From an uncultured Halomonas sp. (GTDB taxonomy: Bacteria > Pseudomonadota > Gammaproteobacteria > Pseudomonadales > Halomonadaceae): a stretch of DNA of 64,000 nt. The position numbers and the translations under genes were made by a program. Positions 28,529 through 38,338 of the stretch are shown piece after piece (position 1 is the first letter of the stretch; each line of letters starts with the position of its first letter). Under the pieces are notes generated by a model. That model saw nothing but the letters and a program-made list of their open reading frames with translations. It was not told the origin of the DNA and made no database searches. The stretch lies in contig NZ_CANMTQ010000003.1 in the NCBI RefSeq assembly GCF_947500835.1, positions 248,001 to 312,000 on the forward strand, in the 5' to 3' direction.

Positions 28529-31294
28529 TCATTTTTCCTGCTGTCTGAGACCGGCGATGCTGAGCAGCAGCAGCACAGGAATAGTGATCAACAAGGGAAT
28601 GAGATACGGATAGAGATCCGCCATGCCCAGTGCCTTGGCGAACACCCCGCGGCTGATGATCAGAAAGTGGGCGGTCGGATAGATCTCGCCGATCAACGCA
28701 CCGACGCCTTCCATGGCGGACACCGGATGGAGCATGCCGGAGAACTGTACCGCAGGGATCAAGGTGGCGATCATGGTGCCGAAGATGGCGGCGATCTGAC
28801 TGTTGAGCACCGAAGACATCAAAAGCCCGAGCCCCGTGGCGCAGAATATGTACAGGAGTCCGGCGATCGCCAGGGTCAGAAAACTGCCTTTGATCGGCAC
28901 ACCGAACACGAATACCGCCAAGGCTACCATTATCAGGAAGTTCACCATCCCCAACGCCACGTAGGGCAGCTGCTTGCCCAGCAGGAATTCCGTGCGGGTC
29001 ACCGGGGTAACGTAGAAGTTGGTGATCGAGCCCATCTCCTTTTCCCGCACCACCCCGAGGGCGGTGAGCATTGCCGGAATCATCATCAACAGCATGGGAA
29101 TTACCGCCGGCACCATGGCGGGCAGGCTCTGCACGTCTGGGTTGTAGCGGTAGCGCAGCGCCACCTCTGCGGAGACCGGATTGACGCCGACCGGTGCGCG
29201 TCGGGCGAGCTGTTTCAGGTAATCCATGTGAATGCCCTGAACATAACCCTTGACCGTGTCCGCGCGGCTGGGCATCGAGCCATCGACCCATATGGCGATT
29301 TCTGGATTGGCGCCGCGCTTGAGATCGCGTCCAAACCCCGGCGGAATCACCACTCCCAGGCTGATCTCGCCGGTACGCATGCGTTCATCGAGCTGATTGA
29401 TATTGGCAAGCGGTGGCTGCTCGATGAAATAGCGCGATCCTGCCAGGTTCAAGGCGTATTCATGGCTGGTAGTGGTCTGGTCGTAGTCGAGTACCGCATA
29501 GGGCAGGTCTTCCACGTCCATGCTGATGCCGTAACCCATGATGAACATCAGGATCACGCTTCCCAGCAGGGCGAGCACCCCGCGCACCGGGTCCCGGCGC
29601 AGCTCCATGGCTTCCCGACTGGCGTAGCTGTAAAGTCGCAGGAAACTGAAACGCTTGGGCGCCGCCGTTTGAGAGGTCTGCTCCGAGGCTGATTCCGTTG
29701 CCGTTGCGGGGGCCTTCAGAGGTGGGTCCGGATCCACATCAGCTGCATCGTCGCTGGCCTGTTCGAGATAAGCAATGAAGGCGGCTTCTAGCGTCGGGGC
29801 GTTCTGCTTTTCCTGCAGCGCCGCCGGCGTATCGCTATCCAGCACCTTGCCTGCATGCATCATCGACATGCGATCGCAGCGCAGCGCCTCGTTCATGAAG
29901 TGGGTGGAGATGAAGATGGTGACGCGTTCTTCCCGGGACATGTAGATCAGCAGTTCCCAGAAGTTGTCCCGGGCCACCGGGTCGACCCCGGAGGTCGGCT
30001 CGTCGAGAATCAATATTTCCGGCTTGTGAATCACCGCCACCGCCAGGGACAGGCGCTGGCGTACCCCCAGGGGCAAGCTCATGGGCAGGCTGTCCACCAC
30101 GGGTTCGAGCGAAAAGCGCTCAAGCATTTCCTCGATGCGCGGTTCACGTTCCTCTTCGGGAATCTGATACAGGCGCGCATGCAGTTCAAGGTTCTGACGC
30201 ACCGTCAGCTCGCCGTACAGGGAGAACGCCTGGGACATGTAGCCGACCCGCTGACGAATCTCCAGGTCGCTCGGGTCCACCGGCTGGCCGAACAGCCAGG
30301 CTTCGCCCTCGCTGAAGGGTAGAAGGCCAGTCAGCATCTTCATGGTAGTGGACTTGCCGCAGCCGTTGGAACCGAGAAAGCCGAAGATCTCGCCGCGTTC
30401 GATGCGAAAACTGACGTGATCCACCGCGGTAAAGTCGCCAAATCTTTTGGTCAGATCATGGGCCTCGATGGCAATCTCGTCGCTGGATTCACGTGGGGGT
30501 ATTTTCACCTTGCGGTGCTGCGACCGCTTGGCTTCCGGTAGCAGGGCAATGAAGGCGGCCTCGAGATTCTCGCTGTCGGTGCGCTCAAGCAGCGCTTCTG
30601 GGGTGCCGGTAGCAAGAATCTTCCCGGCATCCATGGCTACCAGCCAGTCAAAACGCTCCGCCTCATCCATGTAGGCGGTAGCCACCAGCACGCTCATACG
30701 GGGTCGCTGGCGGCGAATCCGCGCGATCAAATCCCAGAACTGGTTGCGCGCCAGAGGATCGACCCCGGTAGTCGGTTCGTCAAGGATCAGAAGGTCCGGA
30801 TCATGAATCAAGGCACAGCACAGTCCAAGCTTTTGTTTCATACCGCCGGACAGCTTGCCCGCCGGGCGCTCCGTGAATTTTTCAAGCCCGGTGCTGCGGG
30901 TCAAATCTTCGATGCGGCGATCCCGCTCCGGCTTGTCCTGACCGAACAGCCGGCCGAAGAACTCGAGGTTTTCTCGCACGCTCAGGGTGGGATAGAGATT
31001 CTTGCCCAGGCCCTGGGGCATGTAAGCGATCAGCGGGCAATAGATGCGCCGGTGCTCCGCATCCGCCATGTCGCCGCCGAGCACCAAGACGCTGCCCTGT
31101 TGAATGCGCCGGGCGCCGGAAACCAGCGCCATCAGGCTCGACTTGCCGACCCCGTCCGGGCCGATCAAGCCCACCATTCGACCCATGGGGATATCGAGAC
31201 TCAGGTCGTCCAATGCCTTGACCTTGCCTTTGCGAACGCTGCCGTACGCCAGGGTGACGTTCTTCAGGCTGGCGACACTTTCCTGAGCTGCCAT
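28529..31294 (-). CDS. rbbA: RbbA-like ABC transporter: two ATPase domains fused to an ABC-2 permease
   Basis: The 921-residue protein has NBD1 (about 10-250: [45 protein letters not shown]), NBD2 (about 275-500: [16 protein letters not shown], signature replaced by [29 protein letters not shown]) and a permease domain (about 550-915) with [22 protein letters not shown]. The altered second signature is, as I recall, also seen in E. coli RbbA. RbbA was described as a ribosome-associated ATPase, but this layout suits an exporter with YhiI- and YhhJ-like partners, both present here. It overlaps the HlyD gene by 1 base (TAATG). Confidence 0.9.
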   Translation of the reverse strand: MAAQESVASLKNVTLAYGSVRKGKVKALDDLSLDIPMGRMVGLIGPDGVGKSSLMALVSGARRIQQGSVLVLGGDMADAEHRRIYCPLIAYMPQGLGKNLYPTLSVRENLEFFGRLFGQDKPERDRRIEDLTRSTGLEKFTERPAGKLSGGMKQKLGLCCALIHDPDLLILDEPTTGVDPLARNQFWDLIARIRRQRPRMSVLVATAYMDEAERFDWLVAMDAGKILATGTPEALLERTDSENLEAAFIALLPEAKRSQHRKVKIPPRESSDEIAIEAHDLTKRFGDFTAVDHVSFRIERGEIFGFLGSNGCGKSTTMKMLTGLLPFSEGEAWLFGQPVDPSDLEIRQRVGYMSQAFSLYGELTVRQNLELHARLYQIPEEEREPRIEEMLERFSLEPVVDSLPMSLPLGVRQRLSLAVAVIHKPEILILDEPTSGVDPVARDNFWELLIYMSREERVTIFISTHFMNEALRCDRMSMMHAGKVLDSDTPAALQEKQNAPTLEAAFIAYLEQASDDAADVDPDPPLKAPATATESASEQTSQTAAPKRFSFLRLYSYASREAMELRRDPVRGVLALLGSVILMFIMGYGISMDVEDLPYAVLDYDQTTTSHEYALNLAGSRYFIEQPPLANINQLDERMRTGEISLGVVIPPGFGRDLKRGANPEIAIWVDGSMPSRADTVKGYVQGIHMDYLKQLARRAPVGVNPVSAEVALRYRYNPDVQSLPAMVPAVIPMLLMMIPAMLTALGVVREKEMGSITNFYVTPVTRTEFLLGKQLPYVALGMVNFLIMVALAVFVFGVPIKGSFLTLAIAGLLYIFCATGLGLLMSSVLNSQIAAIFGTMIATLIPAVQFSGMLHPVSAMEGVGALIGEIYPTAHFLIISRGVFAKALGMADLYPYLIPLLITIPVLLLLSIAGLRQQEK

Positions 31295-32370
31295 TACGGC
31301 CTCACGTTGATCTTGAGTTCTTCAGGCCATTCCAGATCGTCGTCGAGTTTGACGTAGGCCACCCCAGGCAGGCCGGTCTTGACCTGCTCCACGTATTTCA
31401 TCAGCAGATCCGGATCCAGCCGCGCCTTGACCCGGAACATCAACTTCTCGCGTTCGTTTTCGGTTTCCACGGTCTTGGGAGTGAACTGGGCGACGCTGGC
31501 CACGAAGCTGATACGCGCCGGCACCACATAATCCGGGATCGCATCGAGCACGATGTGCGCCGAATCATGGATGCCGACACGGCCCACATCCCGGGTCGGC
31601 AGGAAGAAGGTCATATAGACGTCGGTCAGATCCACCAGGTTTAGGATCTTGGCGCCGGCGCCCAGTACCTCGCCGGGCTGGGCAATACGGTACTGCACCC
31701 GGGCCACGCGATCCGCTTTCAGTTCGCTATCGTCGATGTCCGCCTGGACGCGGGAAACGGCTGCTTTTGCGGCTTCGATGGTGGACTCGGCCTCGACCAC
31801 CTGGGAGCGTGCAGATTCGATGCCCGCTTCCGCGGACAGCACCTGGGAGCGCGCTGCCGCAAGTGCCGCCTCGGCGCTCTGCCGGGCCGCCAGATCATCA
31901 TCGAGCTGCTGACGTGAAAGGGCGTTGCGTTCCACCAGGGTAGCGGAGCGCTGATAGCGCTTCTGGGCGGCGTCGAGCTCTGCCTGGCGCTGTTTGACCA
32001 CGGATTTGGCGGTCTCGTGTTCACTCTTGCGCTGGGCCACCACGCTGCGAGCCGTGTTCAGGGCGTTTTGCGCCTGGCGTGCCTGTGCGCTGGCCTGGGC
32101 CAGTTCGGCTTCCAGGGTGTCGGTGTTCATGCGCGCGATCACCTGCCCTGGCTCGACAAAATCCCCTTCGTCCACCAGCACTTCCATCAATCGTCCGGGA
32201 AGCTTGGTGGCCACATCGATCTCGGTGGCCTCGATGCGACCATTGCCGCTGGCAAAGCCTTCGGGGAGTCCCTCGGGCTTGTACATCTGCCAGGCCAGCA
32301 GCGCCAGTACAGCGACGATGCCAGCGACAATCGATAGCTTGATGAGGGATTTTCTGTTCGCATGCTTCAT
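31294..32370 (-). CDS. HlyD-family periplasmic adaptor (YhiI-like)
   Basis: The 358-residue protein has an N-terminal anchor (about residues 10-28), a lipoyl half-motif ([18 protein letters not shown]), a long coiled coil rich in Ala/Gln/Arg (about 85-205, [20 protein letters not shown]), and a beta-barrel segment ([17 protein letters not shown]). It is the membrane-fusion subunit for the RbbA-like transporter downstream. The ATG at 32370 is preferred to a TTG seven codons up. It is the first gene of the three-gene operon, whose substrate is unknown. Confidence 0.9.
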   Translation of the reverse strand: MKHANRKSLIKLSIVAGIVAVLALLAWQMYKPEGLPEGFASGNGRIEATEIDVATKLPGRLMEVLVDEGDFVEPGQVIARMNTDTLEAELAQASAQARQAQNALNTARSVVAQRKSEHETAKSVVKQRQAELDAAQKRYQRSATLVERNALSRQQLDDDLAARQSAEAALAAARSQVLSAEAGIESARSQVVEAESTIEAAKAAVSRVQADIDDSELKADRVARVQYRIAQPGEVLGAGAKILNLVDLTDVYMTFFLPTRDVGRVGIHDSAHIVLDAIPDYVVPARISFVASVAQFTPKTVETENEREKLMFRVKARLDPDLLMKYVEQVKTGLPGVAYVKLDDDLEWPEELKINVRP

Positions 32371-32478
32371 TGCATTGTTCCTGTCGCTCAAAGGTGGCTC
32401 AGTAGTGGTCCAATAAAATTAGCCGACAAACGTTGTCATTCAGTCTAGCGCCTATGCACGACCACCGCTTGATGTAGG

Positions 32479-33126
32479 TCAGCTTCCGATATGCGCGTCG
32501 ATATTGGCAAGACCCCAGCTCACCAGCTGCCCACTGAGATCGTCCGCTGCTCGACCGAAGGCATCGACAACGGATTCAATGCGCGCATCCTCGCTCTTGA
32601 TACGCACCGTAAAATTCTTGCTGGCCAGCAAACGGCGGCTGGCACCATCGATCAGCTGAGCATCGAGACGAATGACGATCCAAGGGGTATTTGCTTGATA
32701 CTCGCTGTGAAAGGCATCCAGTTCGCTGAGCAGTACGAAATCGCTTCTGACCGGATCGCTGCCCGCAAATACGCCGGAGAGGCGCGCATCTTGACGAAAC
32801 GCTTCCGCCAGACGACCGCGTAGCAGGTTAGGCACGTCCGTACTCCAGCGCGCATCTTTGTAAACACTCAATTCATTCGATGCCGGCATGACCAGGATGC
32901 GTCGATTCTTCAGAACCTCGCTGGCCCTCGGTGTTGCAAGGTGCAAGGTGACGTCCAGCGGCGCTTCACTTGAAGGCTCGTGGGTTCCGACCGGCAGGAT
33001 GAAGGTTCGCAACGGCTTCGCGCCGGGAAGCAGGGTGCAGGCCGCCAGGGAACTCGACAGAATTATCAGGACAAGAAATTTCCAGGCAGCAGCCCGTCGA
33101 ACAAAGCCCATGCTGCATGCGCTCAT
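32479..33126 (-). CDS. ABC-type transport auxiliary lipoprotein (PqiC-like)
   Basis: The 215-residue lipoprotein has a signal peptide with lipobox LAAC (Cys30), followed by the pattern of PqiC/ABC-transport-auxiliary lipoproteins (SNELSVYKDARWSTDVPNLLRGRLAEAFRQD, then a VVDAFGRAADDLSGQLVSW helix). It would sit in the outer membrane and serve the MCE-type lipid pathway. Its ATG overlaps the stop of the MCE gene by 4 bases. It is the last gene of the DUF3141-Mla unit. Confidence 0.85.
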   Translation of the reverse strand: MSACSMGFVRRAAAWKFLVLIILSSSLAACTLLPGAKPLRTFILPVGTHEPSSEAPLDVTLHLATPRASEVLKNRRILVMPASNELSVYKDARWSTDVPNLLRGRLAEAFRQDARLSGVFAGSDPVRSDFVLLSELDAFHSEYQANTPWIVIRLDAQLIDGASRRLLASKNFTVRIKSEDARIESVVDAFGRAADDLSGQLVSWGLANIDAHIGS

Positions 33127-34010
33127 GGTGAAAACTCCGGCAGGGTGTCGCCCTTGAATAGATAGCTGGAGGGATTTTCCTCGAAGCGACGGGTGATGCG
33201 ATTCAGATTGGTCAGTACGCTGTTCAACTCGTTGATGGCCGGCCCGAAATCGCCCAGTCCCTGGTCGAGAGAGGCTTCATTATCCGCAAGCAAGGATTCG
33301 AGCCGAGCGCTCGTACGGGCCAGGGTCGTCATTGCCCGCTGGGCATCGTCAAATGCCACGCTTGCCTGATTTTCCAGCAGTGCGTTGAATGTCTGGCTGG
33401 CCTGATTGAAGTTCGCCGCCGCCTGGGCAAGTTCGCCGCGCTGTGCCGCCAGCGAAACGGTGATGAGCTCGATATTCGCCAGGATGCTGCCGACGCGCTC
33501 GGTATTCGTTGATGACAATAGGCGATTGGCGCGGTCGAGCAGCGTATCGAGTCGCACGATCAGGGTTTCGCCATCGGCGAAAAGCGAGCGCAGGGAAGAA
33601 AGCTCCGCCACAATCACCGCCGGCTGATCCGGGTCGCTGACCAGCGTCGGGCTTTGTGGGCTACCGCCACTGAGTTGCACGCTCATGCTGCCGGTAATGT
33701 TGGCAAGCGCCAGGCTGGCCCGAGTATCTTCCTTGATGGGGATATCGCTATAGACGCGCACCAGTGCCCGGACTTGGCCCGGGTCGTTCGGATCCAGCGT
33801 TAGATCCAGCACGTTGCCTACCCGGATGCCGTTGTATTGCACCGCATTGCCCACGGCCAATCCGCTCACGGCCTGGTCGAAGCGTATCTCGTAGTAGCTG
33901 TAGTCCCGCTCGACGCTCGACTTGCCCAGCCAGAGAGCAAACAGCAGGGCGCCACCAAGGGCAATGAGGGTGAACAGGCCTATCATCACATGATGCGCAC
34001 GGGGTTCCAT
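33123..34010 (-). CDS. MCE-domain protein (MlaD-like)
   Basis: The 295-residue protein, starting at MEPRAHHVMIGLF, has one N-terminal transmembrane helix (about 9-27) and one MCE domain (about 40-120: YYEIRFDQAVSGLAVGNAVQYNGIRVGNV). The rest is a long helical region and a DTLPEF end. MCE proteins form hexameric rings that bind lipids between the inner and outer membranes. It is longer than E. coli MlaD (183) because of the C-terminal helical extension, like PqiB/MlaD types that make needles. Its ATG is 1 base after the ATPase stop. Confidence 0.88.
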   Translation of the reverse strand: MEPRAHHVMIGLFTLIALGGALLFALWLGKSSVERDYSYYEIRFDQAVSGLAVGNAVQYNGIRVGNVLDLTLDPNDPGQVRALVRVYSDIPIKEDTRASLALANITGSMSVQLSGGSPQSPTLVSDPDQPAVIVAELSSLRSLFADGETLIVRLDTLLDRANRLLSSTNTERVGSILANIELITVSLAAQRGELAQAAANFNQASQTFNALLENQASVAFDDAQRAMTTLARTSARLESLLADNEASLDQGLGDFGPAINELNSVLTNLNRITRRFEENPSSYLFKGDTLPEFSP

Positions 34011-34011
34011 G

Positions 34012-34827
34012 TCAGTCCACCTTCGAAGAATTGATATGTCGTCTCGCCGCTCGCCCACGAGGCCCATTAAAATAGTCGCGAACCCAGGGGTCGTCCACTT
34101 TTTCGACCACTTCCAGCCGGTCCGCTGCCAAGACGCGTCGCTGGGACAGCACGGCGACCCGATCGCAGGTGCTGTAAAGCGTATCCAGATCGTGGGTGAC
34201 CAGGAACACGCTCAGACCCAGCGCATCTCTCAAGGTCAGCAGCAGCTGATCGAAGGCCGCGGCGCCGATGGGATCGAGCCCGGCGGTGGGTTCATCGAGA
34301 AACAGCACCTCCGGGTCCAGGGCCAGTGCCCGGGCCAGGGCAGCACGCTTGATCATCCCGCCGGAGAGCTCCGACGGGTATTGCAGGGCGGCATTTGCCG
34401 GTAGCCCCACCAGGGACAGTTTCACTCGGGCCAGAAACTCCGCCTCGGCTCGCGCAAGGCCCAGGTGCTCGAGCACCGGGAACGCCACGTTCTCCTGCAG
34501 GTTCAAGGAAGAAAACAGCGCCCCGCGCTGAAACAGCACGCCGAAGCGCCGTTCCAACAAGGACCGGCGCCTGGTCGATAGCGCCTGCAGATCCTCCCCG
34601 AACACGTCGATGCTGCCTGCACTCGGTCGCAGCAACCCGACGATGCTGCGCAGCAGCACCGACTTGCCGCTGCCGGAGCCCCCCACGATGCCCAGGATCT
34701 CTCCACGGTAGACGTCCAGATCGAGATGTTCATGAACGACATGCTCACCAAAGCGGTTGCACAGATCGCGAATCCTGATCAACACGTGATCGTCGCCCCT
34801 TGGCGTATCTTCACGAAGACTCACCAT
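34012..34827 (-). CDS. Mla-type ABC ATPase (MlaF-like)
   Basis: The 271-residue ATPase has Walker A GIVGGSGSGKSVLLRSIVG, signature SELSGGMIKRAALARALAL, Walker B VLFLDEPTAGLDP and H-loop LVTHDLDTL, matching MlaF. The start is set at ATG 34827, which overlaps the permease stop by 7 bases; the open frame further upstream is an overlap with the permease gene in another frame. With MlaE it drives phospholipid movement through the MCE ring. Confidence 0.9.
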   Translation of the reverse strand: MVSLREDTPRGDDHVLIRIRDLCNRFGEHVVHEHLDLDVYRGEILGIVGGSGSGKSVLLRSIVGLLRPSAGSIDVFGEDLQALSTRRRSLLERRFGVLFQRGALFSSLNLQENVAFPVLEHLGLARAEAEFLARVKLSLVGLPANAALQYPSELSGGMIKRAALARALALDPEVLFLDEPTAGLDPIGAAAFDQLLLTLRDALGLSVFLVTHDLDTLYSTCDRVAVLSQRRVLAADRLEVVEKVDDPWVRDYFNGPRGRAARRHINSSKVD

Positions 34828-35963
34828 CCCATCTCCATGAAAAACAGCGCGGCCATGGCGTCCAGCAGAATCACCATGAAGATGGACTGCACCACGCTGG
34901 AGGTAGTGTGCTCCCCCACGGACTGGGCGCTGCCGCTGACCTTGAAGCCTTCCAGGCAGCCGATTGCTCCGATGAAAAAGGCAAATAGCGGCGCCTTGGA
35001 CAGGCCGACGATGAAATGATGGGGCGCCACGTCCTGCAGGATGGTGAAGAACTGCAGCGCCGAGATGTCCAGGGTCAGCAGGCACACCAGCGCCCCGCCA
35101 AGGATACCGCTGAGCATGCCCACGAAGGTCAGGATTGGCAGTGTCACCAGTATGGCGAGCACCCGCGGCAGCACCAGGAGCTCGACAGGGTTCAGCCCCA
35201 GGGCGCGAATGGCATCGATCTCCTCGTTGGCTTTCATCGAGCCTATCTGGGCGGTAAAGGCGCTGGCGGTGCGTCCGGCGAGCAGAATGGCCGCCAGCAA
35301 CACGCCGAATTCCCGCAGGAAGGAAAAGGCGACAAGATTGACCGTATAGATCGTCGCGCCGAAGTTCTGTAGCACCGTGGCGCCCAGAAAAGCCACCACC
35401 GCCCCGATTAGGAAGGTCAGCAGGGCGACGATGCCGATGGCGTTGAAACCGGTCTGCTGAATCTGCGCCACCAGGGCGGTCATGCGCCAGCGCCTGGGGC
35501 GCAACAGGTTCGTCACCAGTGCGCTCAGGATCAGGCCAATGAAACCAAGCAAAAGATGCTGCTGTTTCCAGAAATCCTCGACGCGTTCACCGGTTTGCGC
35601 CAGAAAAGCCAGCGGCTTTGAGATCTCGTGGCTTTTTGGCGTCAGCGGCGTCTCCATGGCCTGTAGCATGGTGTCCAGCAGTGCCCGACGTGCTGGTGGC
35701 AGCTCTGGTGCTTGCGCCATGGTTGCCGCCATACGCTCAACGCCGAGCAGATCGATCAGCAGCGCGGCACCGGCGGTATCCAGGGTCTCGATCGCACTTA
35801 AATCGATGCTTCTGTCTAGCTCGTGGCCGTTCCCGGCCTGGGTCTTGAAAGCGTCGATTTGAGCCTGAAGTCTGGCGTAGTGGGTAATGGTCCAGTTGCC
35901 AATGACATGCAAACTGTCGGGCCGGTCGTCGAGGCGACCGGTCTGGCGCGTGTTTGGCATCAT
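34821..35963 (-). CDS. MlaE-family permease with N-terminal STAS-like domain
   Basis: Residues about 1-90 look like a STAS domain (SLHVIGNWTITHYARLQ then SIDLSAIETLDTAGAALLIDLLG), which in MlaB is a separate protein; here it is fused to the permease. Residues about 150-380 are the MlaE permease, with about five helices and the conserved EFGVLLAAILLAGRTASAFTAQIGSMKANEEIDAIRALG. The 380-residue fusion therefore supplies MlaB and MlaE functions together. It overlaps the DUF3141 gene by 4 bases and the ATPase by 7. Confidence 0.9.
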   Translation of the reverse strand: MMPNTRQTGRLDDRPDSLHVIGNWTITHYARLQAQIDAFKTQAGNGHELDRSIDLSAIETLDTAGAALLIDLLGVERMAATMAQAPELPPARRALLDTMLQAMETPLTPKSHEISKPLAFLAQTGERVEDFWKQQHLLLGFIGLILSALVTNLLRPRRWRMTALVAQIQQTGFNAIGIVALLTFLIGAVVAFLGATVLQNFGATIYTVNLVAFSFLREFGVLLAAILLAGRTASAFTAQIGSMKANEEIDAIRALGLNPVELLVLPRVLAILVTLPILTFVGMLSGILGGALVCLLTLDISALQFFTILQDVAPHHFIVGLSKAPLFAFFIGAIGCLEGFKVSGSAQSVGEHTTSSVVQSIFMVILLDAMAALFFMEMGW

Positions 35964-38263
35964 TTGGCTTTCGATTGCTTATTCGATGACTTACGCGACG
36001 ACTGGCTTGAAGGCTGTTCAAAGATCTCGTTCAGGTGACGCCATAGCTTTCCGGTCTCACCTTCGCCGTTGCACCAGGCCGGCTCGATCCTGCACACGGC
36101 ATCGAGGATTCGCTGTCGCGACTCCGCATCCGGCACCATATCGGGCAGCTGCTGCACGCTCTCTTCGGGATAGGCAAAGACCAGTAGATTCTGCTGGCGC
36201 GTAATCTCGCGCAGCGTCTCGATATCCGGTAGTTGCGTGGCCGCCTTGCGATAGCCTTGGACCACTGACTCCATGGCTGACTTGGAAAGCTTGCCTTCTG
36301 CCTTGGCAAAAAGCAGCAGCACCCGCAGGCCGGCTTCGAGTTCTCCACCCTTGGACAGGTCGTCGCGAAGTTCTTCGATGCGTTTGCGCTCCCGGGCCTC
36401 TTTATGGCGCTTGGTACCAGGCGAGGGGGACGCGCTGCTGAGCATGCTCAGATAGCCGTAAAATGCATGAAAGACCAGTTCACCGCCGGCATCGCGCATT
36501 TCGCCCCAGCTGTCCAGGGTATTGGCGATATTGCGCGAGGCCAGTTCCTGCCAGGCCAGCAGTGGGTTGCTCGAATCGACCGGGTGGCGTGATTGTCGCA
36601 CCCGTTCAGCGGCGGCCGGCAGCCACCATAGGGCCGGGTTCTGGCTGCCCCAGATACTGCGCCTGAGACGAAAAGGGTGCGTCCTGCGCATCGTTTCCGC
36701 CATGGGTTCGGTGATCATGTGACTGAGCCAGGGGCGCACCGTCCAGTCGTACAGCTGGCTGGTGATTTCCGAGACCTTGTCGACTTCGATGAATTCCCGC
36801 TCCTCTTCCCGACCATCCGTATCCACGGCCCGGATGTCGTCGACGCTGCGGGTCTCGAAATGCACCCGATACGCAGGCGTTTCGCTACCGGGCACGTCGT
36901 CGATGATCAGCTCGAAAAGTCCCGGTGGAAGCGCCTTGATCTCGCTCAGCGCATCGATCATCTGACGATGCTCGCGCCGGGCCACGCTGCCGGACACGAA
37001 GATGCCCAGGTGTCCGGTGCTGGCGTGCTTGAGATAGACGATGGTGCGCCCGGCGCTTTGCAGGGCGAAGTCATCCGGATAGAGGTCGACGATCCAGTTC
37101 AGCGCCTGCTGGGGTGGAGTGATGTTGTCACCATAGGAGCAGAACACTACCACCGGCACCTCGATGGCGCGCAGGTCGAGCAGGTTGCCGCCGGCATTGG
37201 CGGCACCGGTCAGTCGATTGCCGATGAACAGGTCATCAACGATGGACTCTATTTCATCGGCGTTGAACAGGTTCGGGCTGCCCCACCAGCGCTCGAAGTC
37301 GAGAAAGCGCGGCGCCTCGGTATCCACCTTGGCATAAAGATCGTAGCCCTTGGTCCAGAACGTGTTGGCAGGGTTCAGGTTCTCGAAGTTGCTGACAAGC
37401 CAAGCGCCGTCGAAACGTCCGTTACCCAGATCGCTTGCCAGCCGAGTAGCCCAGGCGCCCCCTAGCAGACCGCCGGCATAGCGCATCGGATCGCGCCCGG
37501 TGACCCCGGACCAGTAGGCAAGCGGCGCCCCGTTGACGATCACCATGCCCGGCAGTTCCGGGCGGGCGGCGGCAAGCCCCATCAGGGCCCAACCCGCCTG
37601 GCAGTTGCCGATGATCACCGGCTTGTCGGCCTTCGGGTGGCGCTCGGTGACAAATTCGATGAAGCGCATCTGGGCCATGGCCACGTCGGTCATGGTCTGG
37701 CCTGGCTCTGGGGAAAAGCCGAAGGCGATGAAATAGGTCGGATGTCCGGCGCGCAGGCTTTCGCCGATCTCCGAATCCTGCTTGAAACCGCCGATACCGG
37801 CACCATGGCCACCCCGCGGGTCGACGATGATCAACGGCGCCAGGGTCTCGTCGATGGGCTGGTCGTTGGCGGGCAGGATGCGCAGCAGGGAATAATTGAC
37901 CGGGGTTTCCAGGTCGGCGCCGTCCAGCAGGGTTTCATAGTCGAATTTGAGCAGCGGGGGGGAGCCGGCCTGTTCATGGGCCCGGGTGTTGTCCGCGCGC
38001 TTTTGCAGGGTTTCCCAGAATAGAACGCTGCGCTCGCCGGCATCCACCAGATAGTTCAGCCAGTCCGCAGGTCCAGGCACCTTCAACTCGCCCTCGAGCC
38101 AAGGCTCGATCATGTCCTGCTGGCGCTTTTGCAAATTGGTGAGTAGGTTGCGACTTTGCTGGCGTTGCAGGTCGGTGATATTGCCGATCAGCTGTCTGGC
38201 AGCGCTGGTTGTTTCGTGCGTTGTTTCTTGCGTGATTGCTGACATATCCTGTTGACGATCCAT
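35960..38263 (-). CDS. DUF3141 protein, PHA-synthase-like alpha/beta hydrolase
   Basis: The 767-residue protein has an alpha/beta-hydrolase core with a nucleophile elbow IIGNCQAGWALM holding Cys221, Asp379 in SYGDNITPPQQ and His418 in TGHLGIF. This Cys/Asp/His set is that of polyhydroxyalkanoate synthases (GxCxG box), but the C-terminal half (about residues 440-767) is specific to DUF3141 and ends in a Lys/Ser-rich tail. No signal peptide is seen. AGGAG precedes the ATG. It is the first gene of a coupled unit with an Mla-type transporter, so it may work on an acyl or lipid substrate; that link is inference. Confidence 0.85.
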   Translation of the reverse strand: MDRQQDMSAITQETTHETTSAARQLIGNITDLQRQQSRNLLTNLQKRQQDMIEPWLEGELKVPGPADWLNYLVDAGERSVLFWETLQKRADNTRAHEQAGSPPLLKFDYETLLDGADLETPVNYSLLRILPANDQPIDETLAPLIIVDPRGGHGAGIGGFKQDSEIGESLRAGHPTYFIAFGFSPEPGQTMTDVAMAQMRFIEFVTERHPKADKPVIIGNCQAGWALMGLAAARPELPGMVIVNGAPLAYWSGVTGRDPMRYAGGLLGGAWATRLASDLGNGRFDGAWLVSNFENLNPANTFWTKGYDLYAKVDTEAPRFLDFERWWGSPNLFNADEIESIVDDLFIGNRLTGAANAGGNLLDLRAIEVPVVVFCSYGDNITPPQQALNWIVDLYPDDFALQSAGRTIVYLKHASTGHLGIFVSGSVARREHRQMIDALSEIKALPPGLFELIIDDVPGSETPAYRVHFETRSVDDIRAVDTDGREEEREFIEVDKVSEITSQLYDWTVRPWLSHMITEPMAETMRRTHPFRLRRSIWGSQNPALWWLPAAAERVRQSRHPVDSSNPLLAWQELASRNIANTLDSWGEMRDAGGELVFHAFYGYLSMLSSASPSPGTKRHKEARERKRIEELRDDLSKGGELEAGLRVLLLFAKAEGKLSKSAMESVVQGYRKAATQLPDIETLREITRQQNLLVFAYPEESVQQLPDMVPDAESRQRILDAVCRIEPAWCNGEGETGKLWRHLNEIFEQPSSQSSRKSSNKQSKAK

Positions 38264-38338
38264 GAAAGCTCCTCATGAAAGCCTTGAATTATTAATTAGC
38301 AGTCTAACCCATGCGCCCTGAATGCCGCTTGATGCGGA

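Noticed and set aside
28511-29692. 393-codon open frame opposite the RbbA permease domain
   Set aside because: Antisense shadow with extreme His/Gln/Arg composition.
34828-35085. Upstream extension of the MlaF-like gene
   Set aside because: It overlaps the permease in another frame; the ATG at 34827 gives the normal ATPase start.
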